From Erpobdella octoculata (taxonomy: Eukaryota; Annelida; Clitellata; Hirudinida; Erpobdellidae), in NCBI GenBank assembly GCA_963978895.1, contig OZ022240.1:17106217-17170216 (forward strand): a DNA stretch of 64,000 nt, given 5' to 3'. Position numbers and translations under genes: made by a program. The notes under the pieces were generated by a model, which was not told the DNA's origin, searched no databases, and saw only the letters and a list, made by a program, of their open reading frames with translations. Numbering within the stretch: position 1 is the first letter of the stretch; the number at the start of each line of letters is the position of its first letter. Of the stretch, positions 50,301 to 60,376 are shown in pieces.

Positions 50301-53300
50301 TATTTGCTTGTTAATAGGAATGTGCATAGATTTAAAATCACCATGTTTACTACCGGACACCTTGGCAAAACTGACTTTTTCAGAAAGCTCTTTCAGCAAT
50401 TTATTTCTGTTTTGTAAAAAATAATTTATGAGCAGATCAATAAAGAAAACAAACTAATGTTTGAGTTATGTCATTAAATTATGATAAAAATAATATATAT
50501 ACCTGTAAATTTCAAAAATCTTGTGCCTTTTATTGATGACTTCTTCAAAATTTGAAGACTTATTTTTATTCTCAGCTTTTTTTTTTAGTTTTTCAGATGA
50601 AAAACTTTCTTTTTCTTCATCATCGCCTTCACTTTCATTATTTTCCTCATCTGCATCATTTTCACTTTCTCCATCACTTCCACTTCCACTTTCTCCATCA
50701 CTTTCACTTTCTTCACCACTTTCACTTTCTTCACCACTTTCACTTTCATTACCACTTCCACTTTCTTCACCACTTTCACTTTCATCACCACCTTCACTTT
50801 TATCATCACCAGTGCCACTAATATTGTCTTCTTCTTCATCACTAGTTATTTCTTCATCCATTCCACCATTTTCTGTTAATTTCCTTCTGCAACACAAGAA
50901 ATAGTTTTTAAAATCATAAAAGTTTTTAAAGCAAAGTATTTAGATTTTAAAACTATTTAACCATAAAATTTCATTTTCAACTTTTGCTTTTTTAAATTAA
51001 CTTCAATGATATGTTGCAATCAGAGATAACAGCCATAAAGCTCTCTTTATTTATACATATAGATAATGTATACACACACACACACACACAGCATAATGTC
51101 ACTATAATGTACTTCAAGGGATCAAAGAAATAAGCCCCTTATATCCAAAATTCGTTATATGCAGGGTATGAAAAAGAACAACAAATTACTATTGAAAAAC
51201 AAATTGTATTTATTGCATTGTTCTAAAATAGTCTGTCACTTTTTTCTGATGTTCAAGATAGGGAGCAGCCTGTTCTACGGTGGCATCCACCTTATTCAAC
51301 AGTGTGACTAACTGCTCAGTTTTAAGTACATCGGATGATTCCAAGAATCGTTGAATCGTCTGCCAGGCATTTCTGGACTTTGGCTAGAGTAGAATATCAA
51401 GTTCTGGGGTATCCATGCCGGCATCACTGTCAGCAATGTCCAATTAACAACAAAGGAAAGCGCGAGATCGTATTTTATTTTATCTCAAGAGTTTTTGGGG
51501 CATTTTTACTTTTTACTAAAATAATCTTTGTTATAAAGTAGGAAAATAAACTCAAAAACTAGTAACTATGGAGAGTTTGGGTATTTTTGCATTGGGTTTG
51601 TACCAAAAAGGTAGCTCTGGAAGCAATTAGGTAGCTTAACTGATCTAAATATTAATAACAAAAAAATGAACTGGAATAATAAATTTGTCTAAGTATTTAA
51701 CCCTCTACCGCATAGCGATGCCGATTGGTATCATTACTTCCATGCTTTCTCAGAAATTTATACTGTGCCAAACAACATCACTGTTTGTATTTCTGGATAG
51801 CAAATACCATAAAATACTAGAATTTTGCTACTTTTCATATATTTAAATTGATGTTTTATTTTTTTATAGTCTGGAAAGTTCGTGCAAAAATAAAAAAAAA
51901 TTAGAGTTTTTCAAGTATTTTCATTAGTATGTGTGTTTATATCTAAATACAAATTTAATTATAGTCAAATACATGTTTTATGTATTTTTGTAATCAAATT
52001 TATTTCATAGTGCTAGAATAAACGGCGATTATGGAATTGATGTTCAAATATGTGATGCCAAACGGCATCGTCATGCACTTTGTAGTGAGTCGCACAGCTG
52101 AGATTATGAGAAAACCAACCTACCTGCAAGTTGCGGTGTTGGGTAATATTTCAAATACATTATATTTGAAATATGTACTTGAAATATTTCTAAGTATTTT
52201 TGTATTTTCATTTGAAATACTTTTAGGAAATTTATTTCTTATTTTTATTCTAAATACTTTTGAAAAGTGATTTTGATACCAATCAAAAAAAAAATATTTT
52301 TTGTTTTAATCAAATAAAAAATTTTTTATTCATGCAGTAGAGGGTTAAATAAGTTGTATCAGTTAGATTAAATTTAACAAATCTGATTTTGCCAAAAATG
52401 CATTACATGAGGACTTTTGTATTTTTGAAACACGCCTTAGACATGTAAAGCAATTATGCAAAAAAAACCCAAAAATCTGTGAGCAGTTAGAAAATGAAAC
52501 ATAATAACAAATTGAAATTTCTTGGCCATATAGTCTCAGTAAGTTTAACATCAATACAATCTGAACACAAAGAGAAAAGTGAAACCATAAAATCACTGTA
52601 CGTGTGAAGATCGGACCATCAAGTTATCAACATTTCAGGGGTGGGCAAACATTTTCTAAGGAGGGCCACATTGAAAACTGTTTTGTCATCGCGCACCGCA
52701 TATATATATATGTCTATTTCAATAAAAATTTACAACCTTTGAAATTATGAAAATTAATTCATTTTTTAAAAATTTATAATAACCATGTATTTGTCATATT
52801 ATTTCACATTCACACTTCCTTTTAGAATACGAACTGAAACAAAAAGCTGAATAAAAATAAGATTATATTATTCATAATCATCTCAAGAAAAGTTTATTGT
52901 TACTATCATAGTAATTATGAAGAAGAAGTAGCTTAATTTGCATACAATCTGACCACAGAGTACAATCACAATCAATGAAAAGTATGTAACTGTTCACATT
53001 TTTGGATAATGTTCTTAAAGTGTGGAACCAGTTTACTGGTCGTGATTCGCATGACTGCTTTCAAATTGCAGTCCATCGACCTGTTCTTAGACTTGTTTAT
53101 TTTCAGACATGAAAAAGCCTGCTCACATATGTATGTTGACCTAAACAGGGACAAAAGTTTGGCAGCAAAATGTTTTAAGTGTGGAAATGCTGCTTCTGAC
53201 AAAGATCCATAAAAACTCTAACAGAGTAACTGACTTGAAAGTCTCCTTCAAGACATAATCTGCTTGTAGGTCAAGCAGCTCCAGCTGTATATTTTCTGGG

Positions 53301-54364
53301 ACTGAATCAGCTTCTGCATTAAATGGCGAACTGAGAATATTCAAGAGTGGTTCCAAGTTCCGCAGGCCCTAGTTTGCCCACCCCCGCTCTATATAAATGG
53401 TTTGACTAAATGATATCACTAGGTGTTGATTTTGGTAAAAAAAAGCCTACCCGGGTATACGTGTCAGTTTCGGTCGGGTACCCAATAATATTGAAAAACT
53501 ACTTTAAGAAACAAGTTTTCACTGATTTCTGTTTTATTAAATGGCTATTTCACATTTTCTTCAATGGACAATGGAGATTATTTTTTAAAGTAATTTATTG
53601 AAACACTAAAAACAAAGAATGGTTATATCTATATCACTATTCTGGACCACAAATGCTCCAGTTTCGGTGAGGAAGACCATCATATCTACAGTTGCTGGAG
53701 ATAATGAGACTTGTTTATGATATGACCAGCAGTCATAAACGCAGATTCAAAAGATACCAAGGTTGCTGGTATGCACAGATATTTGCATGCTAGAGTGGAC
53801 ATTTTCGGAAAAGCAATTGTCATTATCTCTCCAGAATTGAAGAATATCAGCATTCATTGATAAAGGTGTTTCTGCACGATAGGTTTTCATCTCACTAGAA
53901 TTATAAATAACTACTTTTAAATGCCTACATGTTTCTGCTATTGCGACTGTCACCATCACCATGTATAATGTATTTGTTTACTTTTGACAGTTGCTGGCAT
54001 GGTTTTGTGTGAAATCTTTCCTATGGTACAGGTTGTTCAAACCTATTTATCAGCCAATCTCATTTGATGATTTGTCAATCAAAACTCCACCCACACCCCA
54101 TCAGAAGATGTATATGTACTAGTATGCTTGACAGGATACCCGCCGACATTTCAAGAGATCACAATCAATGGACGACTACACAGAAAAAATATATATTTTA
54201 GACGATAATACTGCATTTTTAATGCTTCAATGACATTACATGTACAATAAACACAATTGTTTTTTTTGTAATAACTTGTTGATTTTTAATACCATGGATA
54301 TAACAGACTTTGGATATAAAGAACCCATTGCTTGGGAAACTTGAAGTATGTTATAGTAAGATTA

Positions 54365-54424
<60 letters not shown>

Positions 54425-55312
54425 TCACAAATATATGGCACCGTAACAAAACTGTGCCATCGTAACTGCCCAGCGACAAACAGCCCCGATAAAAACATGT
54501 CGGTATACATTTTTTAATATAATAAAACATTCAAATTTGCTGGTATTATATATTTTTTCAAGGTTAGTTAATTATTCAGTTTAAGCCAAAGTATTCCTAT
54601 TTCCTTGTTTATAAAACAACTTTGGCAAACCTTTTTGAAGGAGGTCCCCCCTCTTGTATTCCATCAACTTTTAACAGTTTTTCTTGCAGTTCCAATAAGT
54701 TTTCTAACGTTTCTTCAAGAGTTCTTTTTGCTGCAAATTAAATTCTTTATAATGCTAGCAGTAAACCACTATCAGTATAAAAATTTTCAGAATTATAATT
54801 TTTTTCCAGTTTCGCCAAATTTAGGGACAACGACAGTTTTTAAAAACATCACAAACATACCAGTGTTTACAAGTTTGTTGAATGGTTTTTTAATTGTTTT
54901 CTTAAACTGGTCATACATTTCAAGTTGCGGTAGTCTGTTGACACTCATCAATATCTCCTGCTGCACTATTCTTGTAGCCATCAATGAGTCATACAATTCT
55001 GCAAATCCAAGAATAATAATTGAGGCTCTAAAACTGATCTGTATTGAACAAAAATAGTAGAGATTAGCACCAACCGAACTGTGAAACAATTGGATGCTGT
55101 GCTAGAAGTGCATTTTTCTTGTCTGCTTTTGTAACGTTTGGCTCTGAAAAAATATTGCAAGTGTAAATTTCACTTATAATAATTCACTTAAAACCACTAA
55201 AACACTTATTAAATATAAACCAGATGTTACTTTGAGCTTCTTCGTTCTCATCATCAGACGACTCAGATAAATTTTCAATATCATCACCTTCAAATGACTC
55301 ATTAGCATCCAT
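47372..55312 (-). CDS. AATF: AATF / Che-1 (Bfr2) homolog, 11 recognised exons
   Basis: Encodes the nucleolar AATF/Che-1 protein (yeast Bfr2), which acts in small-subunit pre-rRNA processing. Exons in transcript order: 55312-55231, 55143-55075, 54998-54861, 54730-54631, 50886-50503, 50406-50295, 49546-49427, 48983-48850, 47791-47717, 47654-47580, 47447-47372. All join in frame with GT-AG borders: 454 residues. Seen: acidic start (MDANESFEGDD); AATF leucine-zipper-like region ELYDSLMATRIVQQEI then RLPQ (about 52-130); very acidic Glu/Ser/Gly tract (about 140-215); EDKERLIEKT region; TRAUB domain (about 340-425) with FDDGDFYYQLL, DTKASKGRRTRYTILKKL and VGFMMPD. It is shorter than human AATF (about 560), mainly at the N-terminus. 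A TATAG acceptor abuts the ATG, so an upstream coding exon may be missing. The last exon is the least certain. Confidence 0.9.
47792..48849. other. AATF intron, no other feature seen
   Basis: AT-rich intron between AATF exons 8 and 9. A patch at about 48230-48780 is less AT-rich but has no long frame or recognised motif. Confidence 0.35.
49025..49255 (-). repeat. Dispersed repeat family C, reverse copy in an AATF intron
   Basis: Reverse complement of 31325-31690: shares AAACCCAATGCTTTTATATG, CAATCAATTTT and GAAACAGAGACGACAAGTAG-like blocks. Confidence 0.55.
49845..50010 (-). repeat. Dispersed repeat family D, copy 1
   Basis: Inverted relative of 59020-59200: shares TGGTCAGCA.TAAGCAGTTGA, AATTGTACAATG and the end GACGGGCTATATCTAG. 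Unrecognised family. Confidence 0.45.
51095..51445 (-). pseudogene. Tigger/pogo-like transposase C-terminal relic
   Basis: The minus strand, from about 51440 down, reads broken peptide with DSDAGMDTPELDILL, a stop, then NAWQTIQRFLESSD and KVDATVEQAA, the style of the Tigger/jerky C-terminal tail. It is followed by a terminus-like stretch CTTATATCCAAAATTCG near 51140. Only a relic; it sits in the large AATF intron. Confidence 0.4.
51702..52344. mobile_element. piggyBac-type MITE with TTAA duplication
   Basis: Inverted ends CCCTCTACCGCAT and ATGCAGTAGAGGG, flanked on both sides by TTAA (51698-51701, 52345-52348), the piggyBac target. 643 bp, no transposase. A subterminal palindrome-like stretch GATGCCAAACGGCATCG lies near 52060. 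Confidence 0.85.
52636..53386 (-). mobile_element. hAT (Charlie-like) deletion derivative with broken transposase end
   Basis: Ends CAGGGGTGGGCAAACATTTT and the inverted AGTTTGCCCACCCCCG resemble Charlie-type hAT termini; no 8-bp duplication was found. The minus strand at 53356-52972 encodes, across one frameshift, the C-terminal hAT region: LELLDLQADYVLKETF, then FRSTYICEQAFSCLKINKS and AVMRITTS. The catalytic core is absent. Confidence 0.7.
53640..53962 (-). pseudogene. Second hAT transposase relic (ZBED-type C-terminus)
   Basis: The minus strand at about 53800-53650 reads ACKYLCIPATLVSFESAF, MTAGHIINKS, then after a frameshift LSPATVDMMVFL, matching the hAT dimerisation domain of ZBED/Tam3-like transposases. 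The upstream part to 53962 is charged and unrecognised. Termini were not found. Confidence 0.55.
54367..54420. repeat. (TA)n microsatellite
   Basis: About 54 bases of TA in the AATF intron, followed by a short fragment of the composite-terminus family (CAGCGACAAACAGCCCCGAT, about 54468). Confidence 0.85.
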
Positions 55313-55471
55313 CTATAAAAATAATTAAAGAATAAAACAATAAAAAGTCAATAAGCAAATGTTTTAAATAATATTTTATTTTTAATAGAAAAATTCTCAT
55401 TAAGTGATTGTTTGTAGTCTATCTGTAATAAAATGCATCTCAACCAATCAATCGATGTCCAACTATAGCCG

Positions 55472-55813
55472 CTATTTATATATTGTAATTAAGCATCTGT
55501 CTCCCGTAATCGCTATCCCAATATCAATCGGGATTTCAAAACGATACGGGAGATCCCATATCGCTATTAAAACGATACAGCCTGTGGGGGAAGTCTCGTA
55601 TCGAAATAAAATAGCGAGACTTACTTTCTCCCTTTCTTTTTTTACCTCTTCCTCATTAATTTCTATAAGGCAGGAAGGAAGACCACGTGTTTGGCTTGCC
55701 CGCCCCCCCGAGTAGCTACAACCTACACTGTGCCTCTGGGTTTTTTCCTCCTCTTTCTCTGCTTTCTCTTTTGCCGATTTGACAGCCTGGATTCGAGTCC
55801 TACTTTGGGCCAT
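55472..55813 (-). other. Open frame upstream of AATF, not recognised
   Basis: A 113-codon minus-strand frame starting MAQSRTRIQAVKSAKEKAEK lies between the first recognised AATF exon and the MULE. It contains a possible donor (GAGGAAGAG|GTAAAA). It does not resemble the AATF N-terminus. A box B-like GGATTCGAGTCC at about 55789-55800 suggests a SINE origin for part of it. Confidence 0.2.
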
Positions 55814-55972
55814 TTATATTTGCATTATTTCTGTGGTGGATTTTAAGCCATCCAAATTTCATATATATGTGGCTCGTAAAACATGTTAACACTATTTTGT
55901 TACAACCTTAACCCTAACCCTAATTATCATAATGTTTAAACTAGTGGTTACTTTTCATCGTGTTTATAGCTA

Positions 55973-58092
55973 CGCACTGGCTACGGATCCGGCCGTGCTG
56001 GACCTATAACTATTATTTTTCGGGGTCTGTCAATTGATAAAAAAATAAAAATGAACGTAAATTTTATTTTTTTAATTTAAATTAATTTATATTATTATTA
56101 ATTATATTTAAATTAAAATTATTAATATTAAAAACAAAATTTGGATCCGTAGCCAGTGCGTTGCTATAAACAAAACACGGTTTATTTATCTACGTTATCG
56201 AAGTACACTGGCAGCTGAAATATTCTAAAAAATATTTAAAAATCATAAACAAACAATGTCGTTAAGAGTGGGTGATAGTTTCAGTTCTTACACAGAATTA
56301 GAGAACAGAATTGCAACATATGAAAACATATGTAAGTAAACCAAGTTGCAGTATCGAGAACCAGTACATGGAGATACTTACACCTTTTTCATTTTCATTT
56401 GTGAAAACCCAATTAATGAAATCAAGAATCCTTGAGGTGCAAGTTGAATCAGAAACTGTTAAAGGAAATATTGGGGGAAAATGGAAACACTGAATGAAAA
56501 CAGTTGTGTTTGTTCATTTACCAAAACAATGAATCTACCATGCAAACACATGTTTGCAAGTAGAAGAGCAAAAGGGATACCAATTTTCTCTTATTGGAAT
56601 TGGTGATAGATGGCTAAAACAGCAAGTTCAGCAATCACATCGAATTTTTCAGAGCTCAAACAAAAAAGGCAGTCATCTGGGAGTGGGTGTTATAAGTAAT
56701 AGACCACTGTCAAATGTGGAAAAGTTTTGGCGTGCTGATCGGCAACTCAAACATTTAGCTGAGCTAACAACGGAAGGGGGGATGGCTCAGTTTGACTTCA
56801 GGATGAAAGTTCTTGAAGATCTAGCAAAAATATGGAGTACCAACCGTGAGGCAATGGTAGTACCAGTTGAAAGTGATGAAAATTTTAATGAAGGACCAAC
56901 CAATTTGCTAGTAAACACTATTAATCAAGTCCAAAACGAAGAGGTTCTAGTAGAAAAAACAGATGAAAATTTTAACCAAATAAAACAGGTTTCTAATAAT
57001 GCCAATGATGAACAAGTAGACATTCTGCCAGAACCTGTACAACCGGAAACAGACTATGCCAATGATGAACAATTAGACATTCCACCAGCAGCTTAACAAC
57101 CGGAAACAAAGATTACCAAACTGATATTGCCAAATAAGATTAGTTTCAGAGGACGGCCCAAGCAAAAGGAAAGAAAAACAGCCAGGGGATTGAAAAAACA
57201 ACAAAAAGATATTTGTTTGCCATTTTTAAAGAAATCAGTCGATCAAAAAATTCATTGTAAGTAAATTTTTCGCTTTTGCTACTTTTTAGCCATTTCTATT
57301 TCATTCTAATTATACATTTTCAGTGTTACTTAGTTACTTGGGCGTTTGCTGATAGGAGGGAGACCGGAAGACATCTCACCCAATTTGCCAGCTGATGTCA
57401 CAGATATGAACCTTGAAGTTAAAGATCTTCCGGCATCACTTCTAAACGAAATAGTAGTCCTCGAAATTGTTAAACCTTATATAACTAGCCAAGAATGGAA
57501 AAAACTACATGCATCTATTAAAAAAGGAAAAAAATGAATATTTGGTATTGCCGTCACTATATTAAAAACACTGATACAGAAAACTGTATTGAGTGCAACA
57601 GCTGCTTAGAATGGTACCATTTTAGCTGTGCTGGATTAACCAAAAAATCCAAAAAAGAATGGTTTTGTTATACATGTTGGAGCTGATATAAACAATTTTC
57701 GATATTTTTTTACTTTAATAAATTTATATCATACTATTATTGTTGTCTTGTATTTTATTTCATCCCAATACCATTGAAAAATGTATGTCACTGACGGACC
57801 CTGAAAAATAATAGTTATCGGTCCTTCACTGACGTATCCCGAAAAAAATTAATTAGGGTCCCGTCACTGATCAAAATAACCATAGATAATAGTATCTATG
57901 ACTAATGTAATGCTATCGAAAATGTAAATCAAACTTTTTTTAAATAAAAATTAATTCAAATTTTGTTTTTAATATTAATAATTTTAATTTTAAAAAAATA
58001 AAATTTACGTTCATTTTTATTTTTTTATCAATTGACGGACCCCGAAAAATAATAGCTATAGGTCCAGCACTGCCGGATCCGTAGCCAGTGCG
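55973..58092 (+). mobile_element. Mutator-like (MULE) deletion derivative, copy 2, with 9-bp target duplication
   Basis: Ends CGCACTGGCTACGGATCCGG and CCGGATCCGTAGCCAGTGCG are perfect inverted repeats at the very ends, flanked by the exact 9-bp duplication TTATAGCTA (55964-55972 and 58093-58101). A 9-bp duplication is the Mutator signature and fits the SWIM-bearing protein inside. The terminal 190 bases contain a second inverted end (GGATCCGTAGCCAGTGCG at about 56145-56162), so the left terminus is itself MITE-like. Confidence 0.87.
56256..57686 (+). pseudogene. MULE-derived SWIM + PHD protein, copy 2, broken
   Basis: It starts MSLRVGDSFSSYTELENR at 56256; the frame reaches a perfect 5' splice-like GTAAGT after about 25 codons, then a stop. 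A second frame (56311-56493) carries the pre-SWIM block LTPFSFSFVKTQL. The SWIM motif itself is shifted by one lost A in a run near 56484. 56554-57096 encodes the post-SWIM region (FSLIGIGDRWLKQQVQQ) and ends in a stop where copy 1 has Ser (TCA to TAA). 57534-57686 is a separate PHD finger frame with CIECNSCLEWYHFSC and EWFCYTC. No DDE core: copies 1 and 2 share the same deletion. Confidence 0.75.
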
Positions 58093-58186
58093 TTATAGCT
58101 AAGTATAGCCGAGAATGTATTAATCCTTCACACATCGGGCCGTTTGTGTGAAAGATTACCACACTATGTTTTCTTTTAATAAAAAG

Positions 58187-58218
<32 letters not shown>

Positions 58219-58369
58219 TGGTAATAATTCACATAAACGGCCCGCTGTGTAAAAGATTAATACATTCTCAATTCTCGGCTATAATTAGCTATAAACACGA
58301 TGAATAGTGATAATTAGGCCATTAAGATTAGGGTTGTAACAAAATACGACTATTTTATCAGAAGATTCG

Positions 58370-60300
58370 GGCCGGGCCGTTTATGTGAAAGATATTCATT
58401 TGATAGATTCTGAAAAACCCATAAAAGCAGGCAAATTTTTGCGCTATGAAAAACCATAAAAGCAAAAACCATTCTCGCCCAGCTCTGAGCGTTTCAACTT
58501 TGCAACCGCCTACCATAACGTTTTTCATTTAATTATTTAATTTTAATTGCACATGGCTTGGCAAAAAGAAGAGCACCGGCCAATTTCAATAAGCTATAAT
58601 TAAACTGACTGCTATAAAGAAACCTAATTGCAAACCTTTGGCGTTAACAAATTTCTTATTAAAAACTATTAAAAATAAACTCTTTTTGAATTGAAAGATT
58701 AAAAGCTTTTTTAAACAGTCCACGATTAATAATTCCGTGAGAGCGAAGATAGAAAATCAACAACGAACTATAGAAAATGGAAAATATCTGTGAAAATAAA
58801 AGTGTTATCGCTGAATGGAACTAAATATAAGAAAACAATATAAAAGTGTTTTTAAGCAATTAATAATTTGTAACCAATTTTTTTTAAATTTCTTATATTA
58901 ACTTCACAGCCGGTCCTGCTTGAATGTTTGCAAACCTTGATAGTGAAATTTAACTAACTTCCCGTCATACAATCAAGCTGACATTTGAAATCATAGACTT
59001 ATTTATTATTAACTAGAGATAGCCCGTCAAAAAAGACGATTTTTTTTTTAAATCCCATTATATAATATTTTGCGATTGTAGCGTTACGTTTTTGGATCTT
59101 TATACAGACATTGTACAATTGCATAATAACCTTTATTACACGCCTGCGCGCACTTATTTTTATCAACTGCTAACTGCTGACCACTGCGGCCGTTGTGAAC
59201 TTAAAACATTTCTGTATTCGATCGATTTATGACCAACGCTATTGAACGCCATAGAAATAGCACCATATAAATAAACAAAACGGATTGATTGATTTAGGTA
59301 GTTTATATACTTTTGCCAATTGTGATATTTTTTCTTCGCTTAGGGGGACTGAATGGACCACAATTTCATGAAATGCGCTTAAAAATTCACAATACATTTA
59401 TTAACATTGATTTTGTAAATATATTAATGAAAAATGTATCCTACTATCCGTGAGAATGTCTGCCTCGTAATTTTGTTTTCCTTGCTGACTTTTATGACAG
59501 TTCTGATGCATTAAAAAAACCCAATGGGGCCCACATTTACGCCAAGAGGTCTCTTTTTAAAGTCAGGAAAGAATGACCGCCATCTTGTTCACTTCAAAAT
59601 TTGCAAAACAACAAAGTCTGATTTTCTCATTAATGATTCCTGCGGATGTCCATAAACATTGAGTGTTATGACAACGACTGAGAACAGATAAAAAATATTG
59701 ATTTAAGGAAATTCTCTAAATTTTATTTAGTGGCAACAATTAGAGACGTTTCCGTGCTTTCCATCCACTCCTGCGTTAATGAAATCCTGATTGTTAGAAC
59801 ATTACAGCTCATGGATACAGCAAAGTTCAGGTGGTAGTTAAAGCAGTATAATTAAACAGCTCAAGTTAGTTGGTACATCTATTGAACATGTTTTAGCCAG
59901 GAGTGTTATTTGGATAAAACAAGGGGACAAAAGAGATACTGAAGAATTTTGTGAGAAATATTTGGAATAAGTATCTACGACTACCTGAACTCCAATCATC
60001 AGCTATTTTGGAGGCAAAAATGTTTCTGCCATCATTCACATAACGAATGATGACTTTTGTGAGATCCTGCAGTTGAGTGGCCTGAGCCTTTTTAGAAACA
60101 ACTTTTTTTTTTAAATTGTTTTACTTGACTTGCCAGTGAAGGCTTGAGAAACCTTTCACAAAGTTGTTTTTACCGCTGCTAACTATATTTTTTGTGTATT
60201 GAAACCAAATTTCCAATTTAGATTTTTTTAAACCGACAACTTATTGTATTGTATTATTATTATTAAATTTGCATTATTATATATTGTTCTAGTGATTTTT
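58370..60300. other. Intergenic with decayed repeats
   Basis: Contains a reverse partial copy of family A (58880-59000: TATATTAACTTCAC, TGAATGTTTGCAAACC), a family D copy (59020-59200: GAGATAGCCCGTC to TGCTGACCAC), and a 36-codon open frame at 59860-59967 behind an ACAG acceptor-like site (GTSIEHVLARSVIWIKQGD) that I do not recognise. Nothing else is supported. Confidence 0.4.
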
Positions 60301-60376
60301 GCTTAATCCTATTACAATACTCAGTTAATCCTTGCACGTGTTGGCTATATCTTTTTGTTTTGAAAAAACGATAAAA

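Larger units (their letters stand above)
55893..58347. repeat. Palindromic foldback MITE split by MULE copy 2
   Basis: The right arm (about 58220-58347) is the inverted copy of a left arm that is now in two pieces: about 55893-55972 and 58093-58190. Shared blocks include ATTTTGTTACAACC, TTCATCGTGTTTATAGCTA and TATAGCCGAGAAT. A (TA)n loop (58189-58215) separates the arms. The left piece holds AACCCTAACCCTAATTA, a telomere-like run. Confidence 0.7.

Noticed and set aside
50521..50904. Plus-strand Ser/Leu-rich and His/Phe-rich open frames
   Set aside because: They are antisense readings of the acidic tract of AATF, which fits its family and splice frame.
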